In this document: one piece after another, positions 7,708-16,581 of the stretch | How positions within the stretch are numbered: the stretch's first letter is position 1 | Layout of the letters: every line of letters starts with the position of its first letter | Assembly: GCF_027587205.1 (NCBI RefSeq) | Contig: NZ_JAPDOD010000018.1 | Location: forward strand, 1-64,000 | Direction of reading: 5' to 3' | Source of the DNA: Solirubrobacter ginsenosidimutans | GTDB lineage: Bacteria > Actinomycetota > Thermoleophilia > Solirubrobacterales > Solirubrobacteraceae | Length of the DNA stretch: 64,000 bases | Notes under the pieces: generated by a model | What the model was told of the DNA's origin: nothing | Databases searched by the model: none | What the model saw: only the letters and a program-made list of their open reading frames with translations | Position numbers and translations under genes: made by a program

Positions 7708-10335
7708 ATGGATGTTGGAAGAGTGCGCGCCGTCGGCGTGTCACTGGTCACGCTGGCTTTGGCGGGGCTTGGTGCCTCGCCGGCGCTTGCGGCAGGCGGT
7801 GTCTCCGTATCGGCGGTGAGCTCGCTCCAAGCGGGCGCGAAGGCCGGCACGCTGACCGGCACGGTCGTCAACGACTCCTCGCGCTCCACCACCGCGAAGG
7901 TCTCGATCCGGGCCATGCGCCGCGGCACGAAGGCGCCGGTCATCGGCGCCACGACGGTAAACGTCGGGGCGCACGGCTCCGCGGCCTACACCGTCGCCGT
8001 CAAGCTGCCGTCAGGCCTGACCAAGGGCAACTACTACCTGTCCGCGTGCACCCCCAAGGGCACGGGCGTCGGTGCGCTCGGCTGCGCGACGGCGGAGCAG
8101 GACGTGCTGATCAAGGGCGGCATCCCGGTTCCCGGCGCCCAGCCCGCGGCTCCGACGCGTGCCAAGGCCGCGCAGGCTCCGGTCTGCACCTCGGGCGGGC
8201 ACTCGCTGCAGCCGGCCGGCTCCAAGCTGTACCCGGAGACGGGCAACACGGGCTACACGAGCGTCCACACCGACGTCAACCTCGTCTATGACGCGCCGTC
8301 GAACCTCTTCCTGCCGGGCACGCACGTCGACCTGACGCAGCGCGCGACGCAGTGCCTGTCGGACTTCAGCCTCGACTTCGAACGTTCCAACACGGTCACC
8401 AGCACGACGGTGCCGGGCCCGGACCTGACCGTGCAGTCGGTCACGATCAACGGTCAGCCGGCGACCTTCACGTTCAAGCAGCCGACCTACCCCGGCGACC
8501 CGAACGGCCAGGACGATCCCAATCCGCTGGCGCACGCGGCGTCGAACTCCAACCCGGTCTCGGCGACCAACCCGAACCCGCCGGCCTGCGCGCCGACGGG
8601 CACGAGCGCGGCGCTCCAGGGCCTGCAGTGCCCCGCGACCAAGCTCGTCATCACGCCGTCGGCGCCGATCCCGGCAGGCAGCGACTTCAAGGTCACCGTC
8701 AACTACACGGGCCGTCCCGGCGTGCTCGCCGACGGTGACGGTGCCACCGAGGGCTGGTTCCGCAACAACAGCCCGGCCGGCGACGGCGGCTTCGTGACCA
8801 CCGAGCCCGTCGGGACGATGGCCTGGATGCCGATCAACAACCACCCGACGGTCAAGCCGACGTACGACTTCTCGACGACGACCAACTGGGACGCGGCGAC
8901 CGGCACCGGCCGCACCGCGATCTCCAACGGCCGCCCGGTCGGCTTCACCAACAACGCCCCGGACGCGAACTTCCCCGGCGGCTCGCGCACCTGGCAGTGG
9001 AAGTCGTCGGAGCCGATCGCCAACTACCTCGTCGAGAACAGCGTCGGCAACTACGACCGGGACGAGTACCTGGCGCCCAGCGGCGTCCTCTTCTCCCACT
9101 TCCAGGCCTCCGGCATCGCCGCCGCCACCAAGGTCACCAACCTGGCGACGATGAACATGCAGGAAGACATCATGAACTTCCAGACGCAGTTCAACGGGCC
9201 GTTCCCGTTCAACGCGGACGGCGTCATCATCGGCCTGCCCACGGTCAGCTTCGCCGAGGAGATGCAGACCAAGATCACGTTCCAGGGCGGCCGGATCAGC
9301 CTCGGGACGCTCAACCACGAGAACATGCACCAGTGGTGGGGCGACAACGTCTCCGAGGACAAGTACGAGCGGACCTTCTTCAAGGAGGGCATGGCCGACC
9401 TGTCCGAGGGCTACGCTGCCGCGCGCACCGCGGCCAACGCCGCAGGCGGACAAGGCACGCCGGCCGGTGACGCGGCGTTCGACAACAGCCTGATCACCCG
9501 CTTCAACTCGACCTACAACAGCACCAGCGCGAGCAACTGGAACGTCGCGCCGTCGGACCCGACGAACGCGAACCTGTTCGGCAGCCAGACCTACACGCGG
9601 TCGGGCCGTGCCTACATCGCGCTGCGTCAGATCCTCGGCAAGGACAACTTCAACAAGGCCGGCCAGGAGATCCAGACGATGTACGGCGGCAAGTCGATCA
9701 CGCAGCCGCAGCAGATCGCGATCTACCACAAGTGGATGCCGAACAAGTCGGCCGAGTGCTCCGCCAAGCTCGACGACTTCTTCAAGCAGTGGTGGGACAC
9801 GGCCTACGTCGGCTCGCCGGCGGCGGGCAACAAGCCGCAGATCACGGGCCCGGGCCTGGCCGGCCGCGGCTTCTACGACGCCAGCGGCGGGTGCGGCGAG
9901 TACGGCGTGCAGCCGGTCGGCGGCACGGTGCCGGCGACCCTGTCGCTGACGCTCGGCACTCCGGCGACGTTCGGCTTCTTCACGCCGGGCGTCGGCAAGA
10001 CGTACACGGCCGGCACCACCGCCAACGTCATCTCCTCCGCGGGCGATGCGGCGCTGTCGATCTCCGATCCGAGCACGACCGCTCCGGGTCACCTCGTCAA
10101 CGGCGCGTTCTCGCTGCCGGCGGCGCTGAAGGCCTCGGCCTCCAGCCCGCTCGGCGCTTCGGCTGGGGCGGGCGCCGTCTCCGGCTCGCCGCTGACGCTG
10201 CTCACGTACTCCGGCCCGGTCGCCAATGACGCGGTCGCGCTCAACCTCGCGCAGGACATCGCCGCCGGCGACGCCCTGCGCACCGGGTCGTACAGCAAGA
10301 CGCTGACCTTCACGCTCAGCACCACGACCCCGTAA
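7708..10335 (+). CDS. Secreted M1-type metallopeptidase, paralog 1
   Basis: An 875-residue exported protein. The ATG at 7708 follows AGAGGGG, and residues 1-29 form a signal peptide ending SPALA. Next comes a CARDB-like Ig domain (to about 135, ending YYLSACTPKG...LGCATAEQDVLIKGG), then an M1 aminopeptidase-like region. The zinc site is HENMH (537-541) with the third ligand E560 in FFKEGMAD, an exact HExxH-x18-E spacing. FAEEMQ replaces the usual GxMEN exopeptidase motif, so classic aminopeptidase activity is doubtful. Residues 738-875 are the shared carboxy-terminal domain (long form), ending YSKTLTFTLSTTTP. It is the first of three tandem paralogs. Possible roles include endopeptidase or nutrient scavenging. 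Confidence 0.88.
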   Translation: MDVGRVRAVGVSLVTLALAGLGASPALAAGGVSVSAVSSLQAGAKAGTLTGTVVNDSSRSTTAKVSIRAMRRGTKAPVIGATTVNVGAHGSAAYTVAVKLPSGLTKGNYYLSACTPKGTGVGALGCATAEQDVLIKGGIPVPGAQPAAPTRAKAAQAPVCTSGGHSLQPAGSKLYPETGNTGYTSVHTDVNLVYDAPSNLFLPGTHVDLTQRATQCLSDFSLDFERSNTVTSTTVPGPDLTVQSVTINGQPATFTFKQPTYPGDPNGQDDPNPLAHAASNSNPVSATNPNPPACAPTGTSAALQGLQCPATKLVITPSAPIPAGSDFKVTVNYTGRPGVLADGDGATEGWFRNNSPAGDGGFVTTEPVGTMAWMPINNHPTVKPTYDFSTTTNWDAATGTGRTAISNGRPVGFTNNAPDANFPGGSRTWQWKSSEPIANYLVENSVGNYDRDEYLAPSGVLFSHFQASGIAAATKVTNLATMNMQEDIMNFQTQFNGPFPFNADGVIIGLPTVSFAEEMQTKITFQGGRISLGTLNHENMHQWWGDNVSEDKYERTFFKEGMADLSEGYAAARTAANAAGGQGTPAGDAAFDNSLITRFNSTYNSTSASNWNVAPSDPTNANLFGSQTYTRSGRAYIALRQILGKDNFNKAGQEIQTMYGGKSITQPQQIAIYHKWMPNKSAECSAKLDDFFKQWWDTAYVGSPAAGNKPQITGPGLAGRGFYDASGGCGEYGVQPVGGTVPATLSLTLGTPATFGFFTPGVGKTYTAGTTANVISSAGDAALSISDPSTTAPGHLVNGAFSLPAALKASASSPLGASAGAGAVSGSPLTLLTYSGPVANDAVALNLAQDIAAGDALRTGSYSKTLTFTLSTTTP

Positions 10336-10344
10336 GGGACCCTT

Positions 10345-10383
10345 CGCCCGGGTGTGGATTTCGCTCCACACCCGGGCGTTTGT
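10345..10383 (+). terminator. Intrinsic terminator after peptidase 1
   Basis: A perfect 14-base-pair stem (CGCCCGGGTGTGGA, loop TTTCGC, TCCACACCCGGGCG) is followed by TTTGT. It begins 10 bases after the stop codon and separates the first two peptidase genes into distinct transcripts. Confidence 0.88.
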
Positions 10384-10473
10384 CATTGCGCTTCGTTCCC
10401 CGGCTTGGGAGGGTGGGAGCCTGCACAGGGTCTAGGACGTGCCAGTCGCGTCCGCACAAGAGGGGTGTAAGAC

Positions 10474-13167
10474 ATGGATCGACGTTCAAGGCGCGCCGGA
10501 GGCGCGTCTTTGGTTGCGCTGGCGGTGCTCGCTCTAGCACCGGCCGCGCAGGCAGCAGGCGTGGGGGTCACCTCGCTGAGCTCACTTCCCGCCGGAGCCA
10601 AGGCCGGCAACCTGACCGGTCTGGTCACGAATGAGTCCGACAGCGCCACCAACGCCGCCGTCAGCGTGCGCGTGATGCGCCGCGGCACCGGCGGCGCGCT
10701 GATCGGCAAGACGTCGGTCGCGGTCGCCGCGCACAGCGCCAAGAGCTTCCTCGTCAACGTGAAGGTGCCGGCGAGCCTGAAGAAGGGCACGTACTACGTC
10801 GCCGCCTGCACGCCGCAGGGCGGAGCCGACAAGGGCGCGCTCGGCTGCGCCACCAGCGCCGCCGACCTCAAGATCAAGGGCGGCGACCCGTTGCAGGGCA
10901 AGCTCGCCACGCGCGCGTTCGACGTGCAGAACGGGACGGTCGCCGCGTCCGGCAAGGCCCACGCGTCGCAGGCGCCCGCCTGCACCCCCGGTGCTCGCAC
11001 GCTCTCCGAGCCGGGCAACCGCGTCTGGCCGGAGCTCGGCAACGGCGGCTACAAGTCGTTGCACACCGACGTCTTCACGGTCTACGACGCGGTCACGGAC
11101 AAGTTCCTGCCCGGCAACCACGTCGAGCTCACGCAGCAGTCGACGCAGTGCCTGTCGGAGTTCAGCCTCGACTTCGACCGCAAGAACAACATCTCCAGCA
11201 CGGCGACCACGCCCGGCCCGGACATGACGATCTCCTCGATCACGATCGACGGCGTTCCTGCGACGTTCGCCCACAAGCAGCCGACCTACGCCGGCGATCC
11301 CAACGGGCTCGACGATCCGGACCCGCTCGCGCACCAGGCCTCCAACACCAATCCGGTCTCGGCCACCAACCCGAACCCGCCGGCCTGCGCCCCGATCAAC
11401 AACAACGCGTCCTCGCAGGGCGCGGCGTGCGGTGACACCAAGCTCGTGATCACGCCCGCCCAGCCGATCCCGGCCGGCACGACGTTCAAGGTCGTCATCA
11501 ACTACACGGGCCAGCCCGGCATCCGCTCGAACCCGTCGCTCGGCAACGAGGGCTGGTTCAAGAACAACAGCCCCGCGGGTGAAGGCGCCATGGTCACCAG
11601 CGAGCCGTCCGGCACGATGGCCTGGATGCCGCTCAACAACCAGGCGTCCGTCAAGCCGACCTACGACATCCACACCACGATCAACTACGACCCGGCGCTG
11701 GTCGTCGGTGGCGTCGACCCCAACCGCGTGGCGATCGCCAACGGCCGCCTCGTCTCGAAGGTCATCAACCCGCCGGACGCGAACTTCCCGTCGGGCGGCT
11801 CGCGCACGTTCAACTGGCACTCGGCCGAGCCGGTCGCGTCCTACCTGGTCGAGAACAGCGTCGGCCACTTCGACGAGAGCGAGCGCACGGCGACCGCCGG
11901 CGACGTCCTCTACTACGAGTTCCAGAGCTCGAACATCGCCGCGGCCAAGAAGCTGAGCAACAAGGCCATCATGGACCAGCAGGAAGACATCACGCACTTC
12001 CAGGAGCAGCAGGTCAACGGCCCGTTCCAGTTCAACGCGAACGGCATCATCGTCGCGACGCCCTCAGCCTCCTTCGAGGAGGAGATGCAGACGAAGATCG
12101 TCTTCGTCGGCGGCTCGATCACCGCGCAGACCTTCGCGCACGAGAACATGCACCAGTGGTGGGGCGACGCGGTCTCCTACGCGCAGCCGAAGTACACGTT
12201 CTTCAAGGAGGGCTACGCCGACATGTCGGAGTACCTCCACATCGCCAACCTCGCCGGCCTGGCCGCCGGCCCGGCGGGCTCGGACGCGTACAAGGCCGCG
12301 TTCGAGGCCTCGATCGTGAGCCGCTTCAACGGCACCGGCAAGTACCTCACCACCAGCACGTCGTTCTGGGGCGTCGCCCCGGCGAACCCCACCTCGGGCA
12401 ACCTGTTCTCCAACGCGAACACCTACAGCCGCCCGGGCATGTCCTACATCGCGCTGCGCGCCATCCTCGGCCCGGACAACTTCCGCAAGGCCAGCACGGA
12501 GCTGCAGACGACGTACCGCTACGGCTCGGTCGTGCCGCAGGACGAGATCGCGGTCTTCCACAAGTACATGCCGAACCAGTCGGCCGCCTGCTCCGCCAAG
12601 CTGGACCAGTTCTTCCAGCAGTGGTGGTTCACGTCGTACACGGGCTCGCCGGCGGCGGGCAACCGCCCGCAGCTCACGGGCCCGGGCCTGGCCGGTGGCG
12701 GCTTCTATGACGCCAGCTGCCCGGAGATCACGACGGCCAACCTCCCGGCGGGTGGCACGGTCCCGGCGACGCTGTCGCTGACGCTCGGCGTTCCGGCGAC
12801 GTTCGCCCCGTTCTCCCCGGGCATCGCGAAGACGTACACGGCGTCGACGACGGCCAACGTCATCTCCTCCGCGGGCGACGCGGCGGTGTCGGTCACGGAC
12901 CCGAGCTCGACCGCCCCGGGTCACCTCGTCAACGGAACGTTCTCGCTGCCGGCGGCCCTGAAGGCCACCGCCACGAGCGCGGCGGGCACGGCCGGCGCCG
13001 GTGGCGCCGTCTCGGGCTCGCCGCTGACGCTGCTGACCTACAGCGGCCCGACCGCCAATGACACCGTGACGGTCAACCTGGCGCAGGACATCGCCGCCAA
13101 CGATGCCCTCCGCACCGGTACCTACAGCAAGACGCTCACCTTCACGCTGAGCACCACCACGCCGTAA
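10474..13167 (+). CDS. Secreted M1-type metallopeptidase, paralog 2
   Basis: An 897-residue paralog with the same architecture. It has a signal peptide (ALAPAAQA), a CARDB-like domain to about residue 140, a peptidase region with HENMH at 556-560 and E579 (FFKEGYAD, x18 spacing), and the long form of the shared carboxy-terminal domain at 760-897. FEEEMQ takes the place of GxMEN. A probable proton-donor Tyr lies in NTYSRPGMSYIALR. The ribosome-binding site AGAGGGG resembles that of paralog 1, and the 5' leaders of both contain GGGTCT and ACGTGCC. It is separately transcribed, as terminators flank it. Confidence 0.88.
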   Translation: MDRRSRRAGGASLVALAVLALAPAAQAAGVGVTSLSSLPAGAKAGNLTGLVTNESDSATNAAVSVRVMRRGTGGALIGKTSVAVAAHSAKSFLVNVKVPASLKKGTYYVAACTPQGGADKGALGCATSAADLKIKGGDPLQGKLATRAFDVQNGTVAASGKAHASQAPACTPGARTLSEPGNRVWPELGNGGYKSLHTDVFTVYDAVTDKFLPGNHVELTQQSTQCLSEFSLDFDRKNNISSTATTPGPDMTISSITIDGVPATFAHKQPTYAGDPNGLDDPDPLAHQASNTNPVSATNPNPPACAPINNNASSQGAACGDTKLVITPAQPIPAGTTFKVVINYTGQPGIRSNPSLGNEGWFKNNSPAGEGAMVTSEPSGTMAWMPLNNQASVKPTYDIHTTINYDPALVVGGVDPNRVAIANGRLVSKVINPPDANFPSGGSRTFNWHSAEPVASYLVENSVGHFDESERTATAGDVLYYEFQSSNIAAAKKLSNKAIMDQQEDITHFQEQQVNGPFQFNANGIIVATPSASFEEEMQTKIVFVGGSITAQTFAHENMHQWWGDAVSYAQPKYTFFKEGYADMSEYLHIANLAGLAAGPAGSDAYKAAFEASIVSRFNGTGKYLTTSTSFWGVAPANPTSGNLFSNANTYSRPGMSYIALRAILGPDNFRKASTELQTTYRYGSVVPQDEIAVFHKYMPNQSAACSAKLDQFFQQWWFTSYTGSPAAGNRPQLTGPGLAGGGFYDASCPEITTANLPAGGTVPATLSLTLGVPATFAPFSPGIAKTYTASTTANVISSAGDAAVSVTDPSSTAPGHLVNGTFSLPAALKATATSAAGTAGAGGAVSGSPLTLLTYSGPTANDTVTVNLAQDIAANDALRTGTYSKTLTFTLSTTTP

Positions 13168-13178
13168 GCGCAGCACCT

Positions 13179-13213
13179 CGCCCCGGTCGCGGACTCCGCG
13201 GCCGGGGCGTTTT
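13179..13213 (+). terminator. Intrinsic terminator after peptidase 2
   Basis: A 14-base-pair stem (CGCCCCGGTCGCGG / CCGCGGCCGGGGCG, one G-U pair, loop ACT) is followed immediately by TTTT. It starts 11 bases past the stop codon. Confidence 0.88.
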
Positions 13214-13245
13214 CGTCTCGAGGGGATGAGAGAGGGGCTAGGACC

Positions 13246-15852
13246 ATGCGAGATCGCCGGGTGCGCGCCATGAGCGCGTCGTTGATCACGGTCGGAATGC
13301 TCGGTGTCACCGCCGCCTCGGCGGTGGCCGCACCCACGGTGTCGGTCTCGGCGGTGAGCTCGCTCAAGGCGGGCGCGAGAGCGGGCACGCTCTCGGCCAT
13401 GGTCGTCAACGAGACCGCCCGGGCCCGCGTCGCGAAGGTCACCGTGCGCCTGATGCGCGGCGGGATGAAGGCGCTCGTGGTCGGCACCGCCACGGCCCGC
13501 GTCGACGCCGACAGCTCCGCCACGCGCCGTGTGCGGGTCAAGCTGCCGGCGGGTCTGCACAAGGGCAACTACTACCTCTCCGCCTGCACCCCGCTGGGCG
13601 TGGCGGACGCGGGCAAGCTCGGCTGCGCCACCGCGCGCAAGGACGTGCTGATCGGCGGCGGCATCCCGGTCCGCGGGCCGGAGGCGATGAAGCCGTTCCT
13701 GAAGGCCAAGGCCACCGCGCACGCGGCGCAGGCGCCGGTCTGCAGCTCCGGCGCGCACACCCTGTCCAAGCCGGGCACGCGTGTGTACCCGGAGGTGGGC
13801 AACGGCGGCTACCTGAGCCTGCACACCGACATCTTCACCGTCTACGACGCCAACACGAACCTCTTCCTGCCGGGCAACCACGTCGACCTGCTGCAACGCT
13901 CGACGCAGTGCCTGAGCGACTTCAGCCTAGACTTCGACCGCAAGAACTCGGTCACGAGCACGACGACCCCGGGCCCGGACATGACCGTCGACTCGATCAC
14001 GGTCAACGGGCAGCCGGCGACGTTCAAGTTCGTCCAGCCCACCTACCCGGGCGATCCCAACGGGCAGGACGATCCCGACCCGCTCGCTCACGTCGCCGCC
14101 CTGACCAACCCGGTCAGCGCCACCAACCCGAACCCGCCGGCGTGCGCGCCGACCGGCACGGGCGCCGCCGCGCAGGGCGTCCAGTGCCCGGCGACCAAGC
14201 TCGTGATCACACCGAGCGCGCCGATCCCGAGCGGCACCGACTTCAAGGTCACGGTCAACTACACCGGCCGCCCCGGAATCCGCCCGCAGGGCTCCGGCTC
14301 CGCCGAGGGCTGGTTCCGCAACAACAGCCCGGCCGGCGACGGCGCGATGGTCACGTCGGAGCCGCTGGGCTCGATGACCTGGATGCCGCTCAACGACTAC
14401 ACCGCGAGCAAGCCGACCTACGACATCCACTCGACGGTCAACTACGACCCGACGCTGACCGCCGACCAGAACCGCGTGTTCATCGGCAACGGCCGCCTGG
14501 TCTCGACGACCGTCAACCCGCCCGACGCCAACTACCCGACCGGCGGCTCACGGACCTTCTACTGGAAGTCGGCCGAGCCGATCGCGGCCTACCTGGTCGA
14601 GAACAGCGTCGGCCACTTCAGCCTCGCCGAGCGCGTGGCGACCTCCGGCGACGTCCTCTACTACGAGGCCCAAGCGGCCAACATCACCGACACCCGCAAG
14701 GCGTCCAACAAGGTGATCATGGACCAGCAGGAGGACATCACCCACTTCCAGGAGCAGTTCAACGGGCCGTTCCCGTTCAACGCCAACGGCATCCTGATCG
14801 CGCTGCCGAGCGCGAGCTTCGAGGAGGAGATGCAGACGAAGATCGTCTTCGTCGGCGGCTCCATCGGCAACAACGCGAGCACGTTCAGCCACGAGAACAT
14901 GCACCAGTGGTGGGGCGACAACGTCTCCTACTCCGAGCACCGGTTCACGTTCTTCAAGGAGGGCTACGCGACGACGGCGGAGCACTACTTCGCGGGCAAC
15001 ACGGCCGGTCTGGCCGCGGGCCCGGTGGGCAGCGCCGCGTACAACACGGCGTTCGAGGCGACGCTCGTCACCCGCTTCAACGCGCAGTACAACACGACCA
15101 GCACCAGTTACTGGACCGTGGCGCCCTCGAATCCGACCTCGGGCAACCTGTTCGGCCAGTCGAACACCTACGCCCGCCCGGGCGCGTCCTACCTGGCGCT
15201 GCGGGCGATCATGGGCAAGGACAACTTCAACGCCGCGAGCAAGCAGATCCAGCACGACTTCGGCGGCGGCTCGGTCTCCGAGGCGCAGCTGATCGCCGTG
15301 TTCCACAAGTACATGCCGAACCAGTCGATCGGCTGCGCGAACAAGCTCGACGCGTTCTTCAAGCAGTGGTGGGACACGGCGTACAGCGGCACCCCGGCGG
15401 CCGGCAACCGGCCGTCGATCACGGGTCCGGGCCTGGCCGGCGGCGGGTTCTATGACGTAAGCGGCGGCTGCTCGGACTACGGCACGGACGTGACGGCTCC
15501 GGCCGGTGGGAGCGTTCCGGCGACGCTGTCGCTGACGATCGGCGCTCCGGCGACGTTCGGCCCGTTCACGCCGGGCGTCGCCAAGGACTACACGGCGTCC
15601 ACGACGGCGAACGTGATCTCCTCGGCGGGCGACGCGGCGCTGACGTCCTCCGATCCGGGACACCTGATGAACGGCACGTTCGCGCTGCCCTCGCCGCTGG
15701 AGGTGTCCTTCTCGAAGTCGGCCTGGACCGGGCCGACGGCCAACGAGTCGGTGAGCATCAACTTCAAGCAGCACATCGGCGCGACCGACGCCCTACGCAC
15801 CGGTGCGTACAGCAAGACGCTGACGTTCACGCTGTCGACAACCACTCCGTAG
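13246..15852 (+). CDS. Secreted M1-type metallopeptidase, paralog 3
   Basis: An 868-residue third paralog, ATG preceded by GAGAGGGG. It has a signal peptide (residues 1-29, ending SAVAA), a CARDB-like domain (YYLSACTPLG...LGCATARKDVLIGGG), HENMH at 549-553 and E572 (FFKEGYAT). FEEEMQ is again seen upstream. Its carboxy-terminal domain (754-868) is the short form: the insertion between SDP and LTYSGP found in paralogs 1 and 2 is replaced by GHLMNGTFALPSPLEVSFSK. That segment is almost identical to the tail of the amidase at 30843. The tail and the catalytic head therefore seem to have separate histories. Confidence 0.88.
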   Translation: MRDRRVRAMSASLITVGMLGVTAASAVAAPTVSVSAVSSLKAGARAGTLSAMVVNETARARVAKVTVRLMRGGMKALVVGTATARVDADSSATRRVRVKLPAGLHKGNYYLSACTPLGVADAGKLGCATARKDVLIGGGIPVRGPEAMKPFLKAKATAHAAQAPVCSSGAHTLSKPGTRVYPEVGNGGYLSLHTDIFTVYDANTNLFLPGNHVDLLQRSTQCLSDFSLDFDRKNSVTSTTTPGPDMTVDSITVNGQPATFKFVQPTYPGDPNGQDDPDPLAHVAALTNPVSATNPNPPACAPTGTGAAAQGVQCPATKLVITPSAPIPSGTDFKVTVNYTGRPGIRPQGSGSAEGWFRNNSPAGDGAMVTSEPLGSMTWMPLNDYTASKPTYDIHSTVNYDPTLTADQNRVFIGNGRLVSTTVNPPDANYPTGGSRTFYWKSAEPIAAYLVENSVGHFSLAERVATSGDVLYYEAQAANITDTRKASNKVIMDQQEDITHFQEQFNGPFPFNANGILIALPSASFEEEMQTKIVFVGGSIGNNASTFSHENMHQWWGDNVSYSEHRFTFFKEGYATTAEHYFAGNTAGLAAGPVGSAAYNTAFEATLVTRFNAQYNTTSTSYWTVAPSNPTSGNLFGQSNTYARPGASYLALRAIMGKDNFNAASKQIQHDFGGGSVSEAQLIAVFHKYMPNQSIGCANKLDAFFKQWWDTAYSGTPAAGNRPSITGPGLAGGGFYDVSGGCSDYGTDVTAPAGGSVPATLSLTIGAPATFGPFTPGVAKDYTASTTANVISSAGDAALTSSDPGHLMNGTFALPSPLEVSFSKSAWTGPTANESVSINFKQHIGATDALRTGAYSKTLTFTLSTTTP

Positions 15853-15862
15853 CTGCGCTTTA

Positions 15863-15906
15863 GGCCCCGTCCTCTACTCTCGCGGGATATGAGTGAGGAC
15901 GGGGCC
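15863..15906 (+). promoter_or_regulatory. Hairpin whose loop contains the DedA start codon
   Basis: GGCCCCGTCCTC (15863-15874) pairs perfectly with GAGGACGGGGCC (15895-15906). The 20-base loop holds the GCGGGA ribosome-binding site and the ATG at 15889. The right arm is coding sequence. It lies 11 bases after the stop of peptidase 3 and lacks a T run, so it may act as a weak terminator, an mRNA-end stabiliser or a translational control element. Confidence 0.5.
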
Positions 15907-16581
15907 GCCGCGCCGCGAAATTCGGCGCAGCTGCCCTGGGGAGAGGGAAAGCCCGAACGGCCCGACCTCTTCATCATGGGCGCGATCACGCTCAGCGGGC
16001 TCTACCTGCTGATCCTGATCCCGCTGACACCCGCGCTGGTCGCCGACCATCCCGTCTGGCTCGAGCTGCTCAAGGGCTCGATGTCGGGGATGATCACGAT
16101 GGGCGCCAAGGCCCGGATCGGCGACGCGTCGCTGGTCGTCGCGGTCCTCGCCGCGATCCCCGGCCTGATGCTCTTCGACTGGATCTACTGGTGGGCCGGG
16201 CGGCGCTGGGGCCGCAACGCGATCGAGCTCTTCGTGGGCAACCACCCCAAGGCCGCGGTCCGCATCGCGCGCCTGGAGAAGATCATCCACCGCTTCGGCT
16301 GGCTGGCGATCGTGATCGCCTACTTCCAGCCGGTCCCCAACATCCTCATCTACGCCGCCGCCGGATGGACGCGGATGCGGCTGCGCACCTTCCTGCTCCT
16401 GGACCTGATCGGGTCGCTGCTGTGGGTCGCGCTGTGCGTGGGCCTCGGCTACGCGATCGGCCAGCGGGCGGTGGACGTCGCCAAGGGCGTCTCGCGCTAC
16501 GCGCTGTACGTGACGATCGCGCTGATCGCGGTCGTGGTCTTCCGGCAGTGGCTCGTCGCCCGCCGGCGCCCGGCCGTTTAG
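15889..16581 (+). CDS. DedA-family (VTT domain) membrane protein
   Basis: A 230-residue polytopic protein. The central signature GLMLFDWIYWWAGRRWG and the FGWLAIVIAYFQPVPNILIYAAAGWTRMR segment, with the Pro and Arg residues essential in DedA proteins, identify the family. DedA proteins are proton-dependent lipid-carrier flippases or scramblases that support envelope homeostasis. The 35-residue amino extension is hydrophilic. It is 36 bases behind peptidase 3 on the same strand; its stop overlaps the convergent fumarylacetoacetase stop by four bases. Confidence 0.92.
   Translation: MSEDGAAAPRNSAQLPWGEGKPERPDLFIMGAITLSGLYLLILIPLTPALVADHPVWLELLKGSMSGMITMGAKARIGDASLVVAVLAAIPGLMLFDWIYWWAGRRWGRNAIELFVGNHPKAAVRIARLEKIIHRFGWLAIVIAYFQPVPNILIYAAAGWTRMRLRTFLLLDLIGSLLWVALCVGLGYAIGQRAVDVAKGVSRYALYVTIALIAVVVFRQWLVARRRPAV

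Noticed and set aside
9919..10335. Shared tail as a sortase or exosortase sorting signal
   Set aside because: There is no LPxTG, PEP or Gly-Gly motif, no terminal hydrophobic helix and no basic tail; it is a folded beta domain that ends at the last residue.
8011..10386. Antisense ORF of 791 codons under peptidase 1
   Set aside because: A shadow of the peptidase coding strand: Arg/Val-rich, crossing the terminator, without signals.
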